Translations under genes and position numbers: made by a program
Notes under the pieces: model-generated
Database searches by the model: none
What the model saw: the letters and a program-made list of their open reading frames with translations, nothing else
Told to the model about the DNA's origin: nothing
Assembly (NCBI RefSeq): GCF_900197575.1
Contig: NZ_FZLN01000001.1
Coordinates: forward strand, 62,001-126,000
From: Acinetobacter apis
Lineage (GTDB): Bacteria; Pseudomonadota; Gammaproteobacteria; Pseudomonadales; Moraxellaceae
Reading direction: 5' to 3'
Length of the DNA: 64,000 nt
Part shown: piece after piece, positions 38,831 to 51,793 of the stretch
How positions within the stretch are numbered: position 1 is the stretch's first letter
Layout: the number at the start of each line of letters is the position of its first letter

Positions 38831-39748
38831 TTAATCGACTAAATTTGAGCTGAAATTGCATATTTTTTCAAAAATACAGCGGATGACACTCGGATGTTGT
38901 AAATAGCCAATAATTTCATGAGGCCGATCGACAAAGGTGGTGATGAGTTTATTTTGAATACGTGGTTCAAAATCAAATAGTGGTGCAACCATTGGAAAAG
39001 TTGTTAAATAATCATCACGTGAATAGAAGTTATACCAATCGCCTTGTAAACCTTTCGGCCTCGACATGGGTTCATGAATATGGCGTTGTACAACATTAAA
39101 TGGCAAAGGCGATGCTAAAGTGATGAAGCGTTCAATATGGTAGTCAGCAGATAACTCTTGTAATACATTATAAGCAATGACCGTTCCTAAGGAGTGGGCA
39201 ATGACAATATGTTTTTCATTGGGGTCAAAGCAGGCTGTTATACGGTCATGAATGGCTTGTTTAAACGCAGGTTTATACCAATATAAATATGCCTCAGCAA
39301 CAAATTTCTCCACCAAAGACTCATGTAGATTAGGAAAATGGTTCAGTAAAATCACCATCTCTTTTAAGGCACGATCTTTTGCTAGCTGAGATAATAGTAA
39401 AAATTTATTTTTGAGAGAATAGTTTAAATCATATTCATAATGCGGTAAAAGAGGCACATCATCTGTTGTTTGTAATGGAATTTCTTGTTTCCGATAACGC
39501 TCTAAAAAACTCGGTAATTTATCAAAGAAATTATAGTTGAGACGTGCCATATCCAAATTGATGGCGTTTTTAAAATTATAGCTGGTGAGAATGTCACCAT
39601 AAAATGGAAAAGCAAAACGAAAATCTTCTGCATCTAAGTTTAAATTATTTCGATCTAAACCAATGTTAAAGACATCAAGCCAATGCTTCTCAAAAGAGAC
39701 TGCATCTAAGTTTTGTTGGTTAATGCCGTGGATAAAAATAATTTTCAT
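38831..39748 (-). CDS. Alpha/beta hydrolase, lipase-like, unknown substrate
   Basis: A 305-residue protein that begins directly with a strand and HG turn (KIIFIHGINQQ) and has a nucleophile motif AHSLGTVIAYNVLQ near residue 190, the pattern of lipases and PGAP1-like esterases. A possible catalytic His is in the DRPHEIIGYL segment near the C-terminus. It has no signal peptide and a long alpha-helical insert between the first strand and the nucleophile. It stands alone downstream of the tRNA promoter on the same strand. Confidence 0.7.
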   Translation of the reverse strand: MKIIFIHGINQQNLDAVSFEKHWLDVFNIGLDRNNLNLDAEDFRFAFPFYGDILTSYNFKNAINLDMARLNYNFFDKLPSFLERYRKQEIPLQTTDDVPLLPHYEYDLNYSLKNKFLLLSQLAKDRALKEMVILLNHFPNLHESLVEKFVAEAYLYWYKPAFKQAIHDRITACFDPNEKHIVIAHSLGTVIAYNVLQELSADYHIERFITLASPLPFNVVQRHIHEPMSRPKGLQGDWYNFYSRDDYLTTFPMVAPLFDFEPRIQNKLITTFVDRPHEIIGYLQHPSVIRCIFEKICNFSSNLVD

Positions 39749-39799
39749 GAATAAGGCAAAATATGGGTTTGGTTTTTTTTATTATAATGATATTAAAGC

Positions 39800-39830
39800 A
39801 GAAAAGTGTAGTAATGAACTACACTTTTCT
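39800..39830 (-). terminator. Terminator of the amino acid permease gene
   Basis: A perfect 13-bp stem (AGAAAAGTGTAGT / ACTACACTTTTCT) with a 5-base loop, 10 bp after the permease stop. T-rich sequence follows on the minus strand. Confidence 0.7.
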
Positions 39831-39839
39831 ATTCAACAT

Positions 39840-41261
39840 TTAATGTTGTTTTTGACGATAAAACACGAAATGACTGATATAACACAGTGCAATAAAAATT
39901 AAACAACCATAAAACCCTGGTAACATTTGTGGGTCAGTTGCCATACTAATTGCCGTGATTGTACAGAAAATAAAACCTAAAATCGGCGTGATTGGAAACA
40001 GAGGTGCTGCAAAGTCAAGATCTGCCTTTGTTTTGCCTGATTTATACCATTGGCGACGGAAATTAAATTGACATACACAAATTGAAATCCAAACAATTAC
40101 CATGGTAAATGCTGCAATACCCAAAAGGTTTTTGAAGATGGTTTCTGGTGCAAAGTGTTCAGACAATAAACCTGGTAATGCACCACACATGGTAACAGTC
40201 AATGCAGTAATTGGCGTACCTGATGGTGTGAGCTTGGCAAACACTTGTGGTAATTGTTTTTTATTCGACAATGACCACATCATACGTGATGCAGCATATA
40301 AGCCTGAATTGGCAGCAGACAATAGCGCAGTAATAATGACAAAGCGCATGATGTCTTCAGCGTATGATATACCAATCAGCTTAAATACACTCACGAATGG
40401 GCTGCTACTGACCGAACTTGCACTTAAACCTGCTTGTTCATAAGGCAGTAATGCACTGATGACAACAATGGTACCTACAAAAAAGATTAACAAGCGCCAA
40501 ATGGCTGCATTGATCGCTTTAGGTACATTTTTGGCTGGGTTTTCAGTTTCACCTGCAGCGACACCAATCAGTTCAGTACCTGAAAAGGCAAAGTTCACAA
40601 TGAGCATAGTTGCAAAAATTGGATATAGACCTTGCGGGAACCAACCATGGGAAACCACATTGCTAAATAGAGGTGCAGATGGAGTATTGTTATATTGAAT
40701 GATGCCAAAAATGGCCATTAATCCAAGCACAATAAACGCAATTACAGTAATTACTTTGACCAAAGCCAACCAAAACTCAGACTCAGCAAATAATTTGGTA
40801 GAGCTGATGTTTAAAACAAATACCACTGCTGCAAAAATAAGAGTCCAAAGCCACATAGATATATGAGGAAACCACTCTTGCATTAATAATGCTGCAGCTG
40901 TGAATTCAGTACCTAATGTTGCTGTCCATGTGAGCCAATATAACCAAGTGATCATATACCCTGTGCCTGGACCGATATATTTTGATGCATATTCACCAAA
41001 CGATCCTGAAACAGGCATGTGTACAGCAAGTTCGCCTAAGCAGAGCATGACCAAATAGGCAATTAGTCCACCAAGGAAATAAGAAATAATGGCACCTACA
41101 GGCCCCGTTTGTGCAATGACTTCACCCGAGCCTAAGAAAAGGCCTGTACCAATGGCACCACCAAGTGAAATCATCACTAGGTGTCGGGTACTCATAGCGC
41201 GTTTTAGTGGCGCAGAATTGCCCTGATCCGAAGGATCATGCGGAGATTGAGATGACGGCAT
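39840..41261 (-). CDS. APC-family amino acid permease (LysP-like)
   Basis: About 473 residues with 12 membrane helices of the amino acid-polyamine-cation superfamily, amino acid transporter branch. After a polar N-terminal tail the helix-1 signature is MISLGGAIGTGLFLGSGE, and PVSGSFGEYA and ESEFWLALVKV are further family markers. The ATG at 41261 is preferred over one at 41297, since the longer form only adds a hydrophobic stretch. The substrate could be lysine or another cationic or neutral amino acid. The lysine guess is helped by the divergent LysO-type exporter gene next door, but it remains inference. Confidence 0.75.
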   Translation of the reverse strand: MPSSQSPHDPSDQGNSAPLKRAMSTRHLVMISLGGAIGTGLFLGSGEVIAQTGPVGAIISYFLGGLIAYLVMLCLGELAVHMPVSGSFGEYASKYIGPGTGYMITWLYWLTWTATLGTEFTAAALLMQEWFPHISMWLWTLIFAAVVFVLNISSTKLFAESEFWLALVKVITVIAFIVLGLMAIFGIIQYNNTPSAPLFSNVVSHGWFPQGLYPIFATMLIVNFAFSGTELIGVAAGETENPAKNVPKAINAAIWRLLIFFVGTIVVISALLPYEQAGLSASSVSSSPFVSVFKLIGISYAEDIMRFVIITALLSAANSGLYAASRMMWSLSNKKQLPQVFAKLTPSGTPITALTVTMCGALPGLLSEHFAPETIFKNLLGIAAFTMVIVWISICVCQFNFRRQWYKSGKTKADLDFAAPLFPITPILGFIFCTITAISMATDPQMLPGFYGCLIFIALCYISHFVFYRQKQH

Positions 41262-41375
41262 GACAATAAATTTTTTACCTAAAATAAAGGGAGTCATTTT
41301 AGAGAAAAGTCAAAATTGTGCAATAGTTCTGAAACAATGTTATTGAGATTGGCTATTGATGTTGTTTTAAACCAT

Positions 41376-41390
41376 TGTGATGAGATCACA
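41376..41390. promoter_or_regulatory. Palindrome between permease and exporter genes
   Basis: TGTGATGAGATCACA is a perfect inverted repeat with a 3-base centre. It lies 44 bp before the lysO-like start and 115 bp from the permease start. The half-sites are one base too close for a CRP site, so another regulator is more likely. Confidence 0.35.
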
Positions 41391-41433
41391 TGTGTTAAAA
41401 TTTCCTGACTTATTGGTCAATATTTAATTTCAT

Positions 41434-42339
41434 ATGTGGATTTTGGTTGCACAGTCAATTTTACCTATTTTTATTGCATTAACAGTAGGTTGGATGGTCG
41501 GTAAAAGTATAAAAGAAAAACTTAGACATCGGTGTGTTCGCTTAATTGGCCTGTTGGTGTGGTTAATGCTCGTGGCCATTGGCGTAGAGTTTGGCGCGGT
41601 ATTACTTACACCTCATTTAGGATTCTATATTGTAACTGCTGCATTGTCTTATGCATTGGTATTGTCGGTGACCACTTTTTTCTTGGTACGTTATGCCATC
41701 ACCAACAAAGAGACTGCGGTTCAACGCGAACCTAAGCAGTTTAAAGACATACTTGCTCCAATCAAAGCATGCATGCTTGCGGTGTTAATGGTGCTCGCTG
41801 GAGTCGTATTATATATTGTCCTGCCTGAGCATAGCCTGCCAAGTCAGTTATCGTCTTACTTACTGTATGGCTTAATTTTTTTAATCGGCATTGATTTATC
41901 TGCAGTTCAACTTGGACGTTTAACAGGGCAACATGTGCTTGTGCCAAGCTTGGTTATTGTTGCTTGGCTTATTTCTGCATTGGTTATGTCATTGCTACTC
42001 AATGAAAGTACAGCCACATTATTAATGGTTGGAAGCGGTTTTGGTTGGTTTAGTTTGTCTGCACCACTCATTACTCAGCTAACAGATGCAAAGCTTGGTA
42101 GTTTCGCATTACTGTCTGATCTATTTCGAGAGTTATTTGCCATTATGTTGCTATATTTATTTGGGCAGCAACATGCTAAAAGCGCAATTGCTGTATGTGG
42201 TGCGACAGCAATGGATTCTACATTACCCTTTGTGAAAAAGAACTGTAGTCCAATTGATGTTCAGATTGCGATATTTAGCGGATTTGTTTTAACAGTACTT
42301 GCACCATTTATTGTGGTGTTGTGTGCTTATTTAAGATAA
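41434..42339 (+). CDS. lysO: Lysine exporter LysO-family protein
   Basis: A 301-residue membrane protein with about eight to ten helices. It belongs to the LysO (YbjE, DUF340) family of lysine exporters. The diagnostic region GSGFGWFSLSAPLITQLTDAKLGSFALLSDLFRELFAI is present in full (quoted in parts: GFGWFSLSAP and FALLSDLFREL). LysO in E. coli exports L-lysine and toxic analogues. It is divergent from an amino acid permease, which suggests linked control of uptake and export. Its stop is 11 bp from the 3' end of a tRNA-Glu gene on the opposite strand. Confidence 0.8.
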   Translation: MWILVAQSILPIFIALTVGWMVGKSIKEKLRHRCVRLIGLLVWLMLVAIGVEFGAVLLTPHLGFYIVTAALSYALVLSVTTFFLVRYAITNKETAVQREPKQFKDILAPIKACMLAVLMVLAGVVLYIVLPEHSLPSQLSSYLLYGLIFLIGIDLSAVQLGRLTGQHVLVPSLVIVAWLISALVMSLLLNESTATLLMVGSGFGWFSLSAPLITQLTDAKLGSFALLSDLFRELFAIMLLYLFGQQHAKSAIAVCGATAMDSTLPFVKKNCSPIDVQIAIFSGFVLTVLAPFIVVLCAYLR

Positions 42340-42350
42340 GTAAATAGATA

Positions 42351-42426
42351 TGGCGTCCCTACGGGGATTCGAACCCCGGTTACCGCCGTGAAAGGGCGAT
42401 GTCCTAGGCCTCTAGACGATAGGGAC
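42351..42426 (-). tRNA. tRNA-Glu (TTC), third copy
   Basis: Identical over all 76 bases to the tandem pair at 38.6 kb, with coded CCA and anticodon TTC. It lies between the convergent lysO-like gene and rnt. Its promoter is inside the 3' end of rnt. I see no intrinsic terminator after it before lysO. Confidence 0.97.
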
Positions 42427-42443
42427 GTTTAGAAGATGACGGT

Positions 42444-42472
42444 ATCTTATTGATCCGTCATCAAACTGTCAA
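42444..42472 (-). promoter_or_regulatory. tRNA-Glu promoter inside the rnt 3' end
   Basis: On the minus strand there is TTGACA (42472-42467), 17 bases, then TAAGAT (42449-42444). The -35 lies in rnt codons, and the first three bases of the -10 are the rnt stop codon TAA. Confidence 0.8.
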
Positions 42473-43106
42473 GCAGGTGAGGGGTGAGTTTGTTCAAAAT
42501 ATAGCAAAACAGTTCAGCTGTTTTTTCAGTGTCATACAATGCTGAATGTGCTTCTTTGCCATCAAACTCAATGCCCGCTTTAATACAAGATTTTGCAAGG
42601 ACAGTTTGTCCAAACATAACCGCGCTTAAAGTGACGGTATCAAACACTGAAAAACTGTGAAATGGACTTTGATTTTTAGTGCCTGTACGTGCAACAGCTG
42701 CGCGTAAAAAGCTTAAATCAAAATGGGCATTATGCCCAACCAATACAGCATGGCTACATTTTTGTTCACGACGAATTTCTGTCAATGATTTAAAAATCCG
42801 CTTTAATGCAGTTTCTTCACTTTCAGCCATGGCAATGCGTAATGCACTAAAAGGGTCAATTCCAATAAATTCGAGCGAACGACGGTCTAAGTTTGCACCT
42901 AGAAATGGATTGATATGTGCATGAAATGCAGGCCCCGGAACAAATTCACCTGCATCATTATACAGGATCGGGATACATGCAATTTCAAGCAGTGCATCTG
43001 TTTGCGGATTAAAACCTGCAGTTTCGACATCAACGACGACAGGCAAAAACCCCCTGAAGCGTTGACCAATCGTCAGTGGATTTTCGCTTGTCACACTTTT
43101 TTCCAT
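42447..43106 (-). CDS. rnt: Ribonuclease T
   Basis: A 219-residue DEDD exonuclease that trims the 3' ends of tRNA and other stable RNAs. ExoI is VVDVETAGF (Asp and Glu), ExoII is [13 protein letters not shown] and ExoIII ends in [13 protein letters not shown]. The long insert with basic residues for RNA binding is normal for RNase T. The start overlaps the pyrC stop by 16 bp, so translation is probably coupled. The gene's last bases double as the promoter of a tRNA-Glu gene. Confidence 0.95.
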   Translation of the reverse strand: MEKSVTSENPLTIGQRFRGFLPVVVDVETAGFNPQTDALLEIACIPILYNDAGEFVPGPAFHAHINPFLGANLDRRSLEFIGIDPFSALRIAMAESEETALKRIFKSLTEIRREQKCSHAVLVGHNAHFDLSFLRAAVARTGTKNQSPFHSFSVFDTVTLSAVMFGQTVLAKSCIKAGIEFDGKEAHSALYDTEKTAELFCYILNKLTPHLLDSLMTDQ

Positions 43107-44125
43107 TGAAGTGTTTTTCCTGCATACAGTGGAACGATGCTTTGATCATCTAAATAATCAAGCCGTTCAGGGACAATGTGATCTTCTTTAACCAAAGTAA
43201 TTTGGGCAGTATTGCGCGGCAAGCCATAGAAGTCAGCACCAAAATGACTGGCAAAACCTTCTAAACGTTCAATTCGACCAACTTGGTCAAAGGCTTGTGC
43301 ATAAAACTCAATTGCAGTAACAGCGCTATAACAACCTGCACAGCCACACGCATTTTCTTTGGTATGCTGCGCATGTGGTGCGCTGTCTGTACCTAAGAAA
43401 AATTGTGGATTGCCACTGGTCGCGACTTCTAATAACGTGGTCTGATGACTTTGACGTTTTAAAATAGGTAAGCAATAAAAGTGAGGTTTAATCCCACCGA
43501 CCAATAAATCGTTTCGATTAAAGAGTAAATGTTGTGGGGTAATGGTTGCTGCAACATTTTGTTTTTGTTCAAGGACAAAGTGTGCAGCATCACTTGTGGT
43601 GATGTGTTCAAGTACAATCTTTAATTCAGGGAATTGCTGAATAACTGGAAACAAGACATCGTCTAAGAATTTTTTTTCGCGATCAAAAATATCAACATGA
43701 GAATGTGTAACCTCGCCATGAAGTAAAAGCGGAACTTGATGTTTTTCAAGTTGTTCTAATACGGCATAAACTTTGCGAATATCACTCACACCACTGTCAG
43801 AATTGGTGGTGGCACCTGCTGGGTAGAGTTTAATGGCATTAACATGTGCCGACTCTTTTATTTTTTGTACTTCGCTAGCAGGGGTATGATCTGTAAAATA
43901 TAACACCATACGTGGATCAAAAGCGGAGCCTTCTGGTGCATGCTGCATAATACGTTGACGGTAAGCAATTGCTTCATCAACAGTTTTAACAGGTGGAACC
44001 AAGTTTGGCATACAAATCACGCGTGAAAATTGCTTTGCAATATCAGGTACAGTCCGCGCTAAAGCTTTGCCATCTCTTAAATGAACGTGCCAATCATCCG
44101 GCTGAGTTAAAGTGATACTATTCAA
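43091..44125 (-). CDS. pyrC: Dihydroorotase
   Basis: A 344-residue class II dihydroorotase forming dihydroorotate in pyrimidine synthesis. The zinc-binding HxH is His13 and His15 (DWHVHLRDG). The carbamylated bridging lysine is Lys99 (NAIKLYPAG). Further metal or substrate residues are in LLHGEVTH and GTDSAPH. Size matches E. coli PyrC. It forms an overlapping pair with rnt, an arrangement also known from other gammaproteobacteria. Confidence 0.95.
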   Translation of the reverse strand: MNSITLTQPDDWHVHLRDGKALARTVPDIAKQFSRVICMPNLVPPVKTVDEAIAYRQRIMQHAPEGSAFDPRMVLYFTDHTPASEVQKIKESAHVNAIKLYPAGATTNSDSGVSDIRKVYAVLEQLEKHQVPLLLHGEVTHSHVDIFDREKKFLDDVLFPVIQQFPELKIVLEHITTSDAAHFVLEQKQNVAATITPQHLLFNRNDLLVGGIKPHFYCLPILKRQSHQTTLLEVATSGNPQFFLGTDSAPHAQHTKENACGCAGCYSAVTAIEFYAQAFDQVGRIERLEGFASHFGADFYGLPRNTAQITLVKEDHIVPERLDYLDDQSIVPLYAGKTLQWKKV

Positions 44126-44219
44126 AATAATTTCAAACTAAAAATAAAGTAGATGATAATGCATAACTGCAAAAAATCATAACTTTGTCAAAGAAGATTT
44201 TCTGATTAAAGATAAGGAC

Positions 44220-44255
44220 ATCACATTGCCTCTGTTTAAACCGAAGCAATGTGAT
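44220..44255 (-). terminator. Hairpin after argG
   Basis: A perfect 10-bp stem (ATCACATTGC / GCAATGTGAT) with a 16-base loop, 9 bp after the argG stop. No clear T run follows on the minus strand. Confidence 0.4.
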
Positions 44256-44263
44256 AAAAACAA

Positions 44264-46061
<1,798 letters not shown>

Positions 46062-47264
46062 ATGTTTAAATCTTTTTTCCCATCCCCAGCATGGTTTTTT
46101 TCCTCAGCTGCGATTTGGGTTGTTTTTAGTGTGGTTTTATGGTATTTCGGCGGAAGTGGCTGGGGCGAGTACATTGGTTTTCATCATGGTTATGCTCAGG
46201 AAACACTGCCAGTTAGTGTGAGCCGGTTTTGGCATTTGTCATATCTATGGTTTTACCTTTGGGTGCTCGTTTTTTTCATTCCTTTTTTTGTGTTTTGGCG
46301 TGTGGTTGCAAATCATCCATGGCAAATGTGGTCAGTTATCGGGACGGCATTTATTATTTTTAATGTTTGGTTTAATGTGCAAGTCAGTGTCACGATTAAT
46401 GCTTGGTATGGTCCATTTTGGGATATTATCCAAAAAATGGTGTCTAAACAGGGTGGCACATTGGTTGGTTTATATGGCAGCATGAGCATCTTTTTATTTA
46501 TTGCCATGGCTGCTGTTTCTGTCAATGTAATTAATTCGTTTTTTGTCAGCCATTATATTTTTCGTTGGCGCACAGCCATGACAGAATATTATACGACGCA
46601 TTGGGCAAAGTTACGTCATACTGAAGGGGCTTCGCAGCGTGTTCAAGAAGATACCATGCGTTTTGCCACCATTATTGAAGGTTTGGGTGTTCAATTCATT
46701 GCTGCAATCATGACACTGATTGCGTTTTTTCCAATTCTTTTGCAGTTTTCAAAGTATGTGAATGAAATTCCAGTGATTGGTGCTATTCCTTATGCGTTGG
46801 TTTGGGCGGTTATCGGGTGGTCCGTGTTTGGTACATTGGTAATTATTATTACAGGCAAAAAGTTACCCGGTCTTGAATATAATAATCAAAAAGTTGAAGC
46901 TGCTTACCGTAAAGAGCTCGTTTATGGTGAAGACCAAGCAGACCGTGCTGAACCTGCAACATTAAAACAGTTGTTTTCTAAAGTCCGAGCGAACTATTTT
47001 AAACTCTACTTTCATTACGCTTACTTTAATTTGGTCAGTACATGGTACTTACAATTAGATAACCTGTATGGATTCTTTATTTTATCTCCTGCAATTGCTG
47101 CAGGGGCGCTTACGCTTGGTTTAATTAACCAAATTTTAAGCGTGTTAGGTCAAGTCAGTTCATCTTTTCAATATTTAATTAACTCATGGAAAACGATTAT
47201 TGAGTTAATTTCAATTCGTAAGCGTTTAATTGCTTTTGAAAGTACAATTGAACAAGAGCATTGA
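46062..47264 (+). CDS. sbmA: SbmA/BacA-type peptide transporter
   Basis: A 400-residue inner-membrane protein of the SbmA/BacA family, proton-driven importers of peptides such as microcins, bleomycin and proline-rich antimicrobial peptides. It has the family's N-terminal FKSFFPSPAWFF, WYGPFWDIIQ and WRTAMTEYYTTHW segments and about seven or eight helices, without the ABC nucleotide-binding domain found in the related YddA. A strong GAGGAG ribosome binding site supports the start. It stands alone. The physiological substrate is not known. Confidence 0.9.
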   Translation: MFKSFFPSPAWFFSSAAIWVVFSVVLWYFGGSGWGEYIGFHHGYAQETLPVSVSRFWHLSYLWFYLWVLVFFIPFFVFWRVVANHPWQMWSVIGTAFIIFNVWFNVQVSVTINAWYGPFWDIIQKMVSKQGGTLVGLYGSMSIFLFIAMAAVSVNVINSFFVSHYIFRWRTAMTEYYTTHWAKLRHTEGASQRVQEDTMRFATIIEGLGVQFIAAIMTLIAFFPILLQFSKYVNEIPVIGAIPYALVWAVIGWSVFGTLVIIITGKKLPGLEYNNQKVEAAYRKELVYGEDQADRAEPATLKQLFSKVRANYFKLYFHYAYFNLVSTWYLQLDNLYGFFILSPAIAAGALTLGLINQILSVLGQVSSSFQYLINSWKTIIELISIRKRLIAFESTIEQEH

Positions 47265-47280
47265 GATTAGACATGAGTTG

Positions 47281-47313
47281 CCATTTTGGATGGCATTAAA
47301 CCATCCAAAATGG
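47281..47313. repeat. Perfect hairpin between convergent sbmA and gatB
   Basis: A 13-bp perfect stem (CCATTTTGGATGG / CCATCCAAAATGG) with a 7-base loop. It is centred between the two stop codons. No T run follows on either strand, so it may work with Rho or simply protect both mRNA ends. Confidence 0.6.
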
Positions 47314-47328
47314 AAAAATGAGAATAGA

Positions 47329-48783
47329 TTAATCAAGTAGCTGTTTTAACAGTTGATTCACTTGTGCAGGGTTGGCTTTGCCACGTGATGCTTTCATCAC
47401 TTGCCCAACTAAACCATTAAAGGCTTTTTCTTTACCTGCTTTATATTCCTCAACCATTTTTTCATTGTTTGCAAGTACATCTTTGATAATGGCTTCAATG
47501 GCACCTGTATCTGTTTCTTGCTTTAAGCCATGATCTGCAATGATTTGATCTGCAGATGCACCTTGACTGTCCCACATTAAACCAAAGACTTGCTTGGCAA
47601 TTTTACCGCTAATGGTATTGTCAATAATTCGAGCAACTACACCACCAAGTTGACTTGCTGTGATTGGTGACTCAGTAATTTCAAGTCCAGCTTTATTGAG
47701 TGCTGCTGAAAATTCGCCCATGACCCAATTGGCTGCAATTTTAGCGTGTGCTGCACCACCAGATGCACTGACAACCTCTTCAAAGAAATCAGAAATTTCA
47801 CGGCTTAAAGTCAGAACACGGGCATCATACGGTGTGAGTTGATATTCCGTGGTAAAGCGATCACGGCGTGCTTGAGGCAACTCAGGCAACTCGGCTTGAA
47901 TACGGTCAATGTGCTCTTGTGAAATGTGTACCGGCAATAAATCAGGGTCAGGGAAGTAGCGATAGTCATTGGCTTCTTCTTTAGAACGCATTGAGCGTGT
48001 TTCTAATTTATTGGCATCAAATAAGCGGGTTTCTTGCGTGATTTTACCACCACTTTCAAGCACATCAATTTGACGCTCAATTTCCACATCAATCGCTTTT
48101 TCAATAAATTTAAACGAGTTAATGTTTTTTAATTCACAACGTGTACCAAACTCATCGCCTGGTTTTCGAATAGACACGTTACAGTCACAGCGAAAAGAAC
48201 CTTCGGCCATGTTGCCATCAGAAATACCTAACCAACGCACAAGGGTGTGAATAGCGCGTACATAGGCCACAGCTTCTTCACTTGAGCGCATATCTGGTTC
48301 AGAAACAATTTCAAGCAGTGGCGTACCTGCACGGTTTAAGTCAATGCCTGTTTGCCCTTCAAAATCTTCATGCAGTGATTTTCCTGCATCTTCTTCTAAA
48401 TGGGCACGTGTAATTCCGACCCGTTTGGTACTGCCATCTTCTAAATAAATATCAATATGACCAGGACCAACAATTGGATTATCCATTTGGCTAATTTGGT
48501 AGCCTTTTGGAGAATCTGGATAAAAATAGTTTTTTCGTGCAAATACAGAAGCACGGTCAATGGTTGCATCAACACCTAAACCAAAACGAATGGCTTTATC
48601 CACTACCACTTTGTTTAATACAGGCAATACACCTGGCAATGCCAAATCGACTAAACTGGCTTGAGTGTTGGGGTCAGCACCAAATTCAGTGCTTGAACCT
48701 GAGAAAATTTTTGAATGGGTATTGAGTTGTGTATGGATTTCTAGACCAATTACAATTTCCCAACCATCAATAAGTTTTGCCAT
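47329..48783 (-). CDS. gatB: Asp/Glu-tRNA(Asn/Gln) amidotransferase subunit B
   Basis: A 484-residue subunit of GatCAB, which converts Glu-tRNA(Gln) or Asp-tRNA(Asn) to the amide form. It has the N-terminal cradle domain with [15 protein letters not shown] and a zinc-independent LP-rich segment, [12 protein letters not shown], and the C-terminal YqeY-like helical tail ([16 protein letters not shown]) that grips the tRNA. The start shares one base with the gatA stop. Confidence 0.97.
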   Translation of the reverse strand: MAKLIDGWEIVIGLEIHTQLNTHSKIFSGSSTEFGADPNTQASLVDLALPGVLPVLNKVVVDKAIRFGLGVDATIDRASVFARKNYFYPDSPKGYQISQMDNPIVGPGHIDIYLEDGSTKRVGITRAHLEEDAGKSLHEDFEGQTGIDLNRAGTPLLEIVSEPDMRSSEEAVAYVRAIHTLVRWLGISDGNMAEGSFRCDCNVSIRKPGDEFGTRCELKNINSFKFIEKAIDVEIERQIDVLESGGKITQETRLFDANKLETRSMRSKEEANDYRYFPDPDLLPVHISQEHIDRIQAELPELPQARRDRFTTEYQLTPYDARVLTLSREISDFFEEVVSASGGAAHAKIAANWVMGEFSAALNKAGLEITESPITASQLGGVVARIIDNTISGKIAKQVFGLMWDSQGASADQIIADHGLKQETDTGAIEAIIKDVLANNEKMVEEYKAGKEKAFNGLVGQVMKASRGKANPAQVNQLLKQLLD

Positions 48784-50261
48784 TATACGTTCTCCTCAGC
48801 AAATGCAGGGCGTTTGGTATGCCAATCAGTTGCTTGTTGATATTGATGCACAATCGATAATAGTTGCGCTTCAGACCAATAATTTCCTATGAGTTGTAAA
48901 CCAACAGGCAATTGTTGCTGATCAAAACCAACCGGTGCATTAATGGCAGGATGACCTGATAGATTGACAGCAAGGGTGTATAAGTCACCTAAATACATCT
49001 CAACTGGATCTAACGCTGCACCAATTTTATAGGCTGTGGTTGGTGCAGACGGTGCCGCAATGACATCAACCTGTTCAAATGCTTTTAAGAAATCTTCTTG
49101 GATCAAACGACGTACTTTTTGTGCTTTCACATAATATGCATCGTAATAGCCTGCAGACAGGGCGTAAGTACCGATTAAAATACGGCGTTTAACTTCGTCA
49201 CCAAAGCCTTCTGAGCGTGAGCGTTTATATAAGTCATCTAAATCTTGTGGTTGATGACAACGGTAACCAAAACGCACACCATCATAACGCGACAAGTTGG
49301 ATGATGCTTCTGCAGGTGCAATTAAGTAATACGTTGGGACATAAGCATCAATCATGCTTAAATCAATTTCAACCAAAACCGCACCTAAGTTCTCAAGCTG
49401 TTTTAATGCCTCTTCAATACGTAATTTAACTTCAGCATTTAAGCCTGCAACATTGAAGTATTGTTTTGGAATCCCAATTCGTAAGCCTTTGAGCTGAGTT
49501 TGATTGAGTTTGCCGACATAGTCATCAACATCTTTTTCAACTGATGTGGAGTCTTTTTCGTCATGACCTGCAATCACATTCATTAAATAGGCACAGTCTT
49601 CAGCTGAACGTGCCATTGGGCCTGCTTGGTCTAATGATGAAGCAAAGGCAATCATACCAAAGCGTGAAACACGTCCATAGGTTGGCTTTAAACCTGTTAA
49701 ACCACAAAATGACGCAGGTTGACGAATAGATCCACCGGTATCTGTTCCTGTTGCAAAAGGGGCTAAATCTGCTGCTACTGCTGCTGATGACCCACCTGAT
49801 GACCCACCAGGCACATAATCTAAGTTCCATGGGTTCTTGGTTGCACCATAAAATGAGCTTTCAGAGGTTGAGCCCATAGCAAACTCATCCATGTTCACTT
49901 TGCCCAAAGTCACGAGGTGAACTTGTTTAGTTTTTGTAACGACTGTCGCATCATATGGTGAGACAAAGTTATCTAGCATTTTAGAGCCTGCAGATGTACG
50001 CACACCCTGTGTACAAAAAATATCTTTATGTGCAATAGGGATGCCTGCAAGCGCGTGTGAAGATCCTGATTTTATTGCAGAATCTGCAAGGTCTGCGGCC
50101 TGTAATGCCTGCTCTGGTGTGACCGTAATGTAGCTTTTTAGTTGTGTATCAAGGGTTTCAATACGGCGTAAATAATGCTGTGTGAGCTCACGCGAGGAGA
50201 ATTTTCCATCTTGTAAACCTTGTGAAAGTTCACGAATCGATAAGCGATGTAAATCAGTCAT
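48783..50261 (-). CDS. gatA: Asp/Glu-tRNA(Asn/Gln) amidotransferase subunit A
   Basis: The amidase-signature subunit, about 492 residues, that releases ammonia from glutamine. The Ser-cisSer-Lys triad lies in AHKDIF (Lys) and the Gly/Ser-rich [12 protein letters not shown] and [12 protein letters not shown] segments. I start it at the ATG at 50261, which follows GAAGA, since the longer frame from 50291 uses TTG and adds residues not usual for the family. It lies between gatC and gatB in the order C-A-B. Confidence 0.96.
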   Translation of the reverse strand: MTDLHRLSIRELSQGLQDGKFSSRELTQHYLRRIETLDTQLKSYITVTPEQALQAADLADSAIKSGSSHALAGIPIAHKDIFCTQGVRTSAGSKMLDNFVSPYDATVVTKTKQVHLVTLGKVNMDEFAMGSTSESSFYGATKNPWNLDYVPGGSSGGSSAAVAADLAPFATGTDTGGSIRQPASFCGLTGLKPTYGRVSRFGMIAFASSLDQAGPMARSAEDCAYLMNVIAGHDEKDSTSVEKDVDDYVGKLNQTQLKGLRIGIPKQYFNVAGLNAEVKLRIEEALKQLENLGAVLVEIDLSMIDAYVPTYYLIAPAEASSNLSRYDGVRFGYRCHQPQDLDDLYKRSRSEGFGDEVKRRILIGTYALSAGYYDAYYVKAQKVRRLIQEDFLKAFEQVDVIAAPSAPTTAYKIGAALDPVEMYLGDLYTLAVNLSGHPAINAPVGFDQQQLPVGLQLIGNYWSEAQLLSIVHQYQQATDWHTKRPAFAEENV

Positions 50262-50296
50262 AATATCTTCTATTTCATCCAAATGAGCCAAATGTG

Positions 50297-50608
50297 TTAT
50301 TCAATTACCCGCGGAACAAGGTATAAACCGCCTTCAACTTCAGGCGCAACTTGTTGATATTCATTGCGATGATTGCTTTCTGAAACAACATCTTCGCGCA
50401 ATGGTTGAGGGTGGTCAAAAGGACTTTTTAAGGGTTCAACGCCATCTGTGTCGATGCGCTTTAATGTATCCATCATGTCTAAAATTTTATTTAAACTTTG
50501 TGCGTATGCTGTAGATTGCGTATCATTAAGCGATAATCGAGCAAGATTGGCAATGCCCGATATGGTTTGAGCATTTAAATCTGTATGCTGTGTATCCGAT
50601 GTAGACAT
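50297..50608 (-). CDS. gatC: Asp/Glu-tRNA(Asn/Gln) amidotransferase subunit C
   Basis: A 103-residue belt-like subunit that wraps GatA and GatB together. [13 protein letters not shown] at the N-terminus and the LREDVVSES segment are typical. It is first in the gat unit, with AGGTGAT upstream of the ATG. It is divergent from mreB over about 130 bp, which must hold promoters for both. Confidence 0.95.
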   Translation of the reverse strand: MSTSDTQHTDLNAQTISGIANLARLSLNDTQSTAYAQSLNKILDMMDTLKRIDTDGVEPLKSPFDHPQPLREDVVSESNHRNEYQQVAPEVEGGLYLVPRVIE

Positions 50609-50689
50609 AACATCACCTAGTCAGTATCAAAAAATTGAAATATCGTCTTATATGATAAGCGATTGACTTGTTCAAATCATCACATTTAG

Positions 50690-51778
<1,089 letters not shown>

Positions 51779-51793
51779 TTAAGGAACAGGCGG

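Noticed and set aside
41376..41390. CRP/Vfr site between permease and lysO
   Set aside because: Half-sites are separated by 5 rather than 6 bases, so it is listed only as a palindrome.
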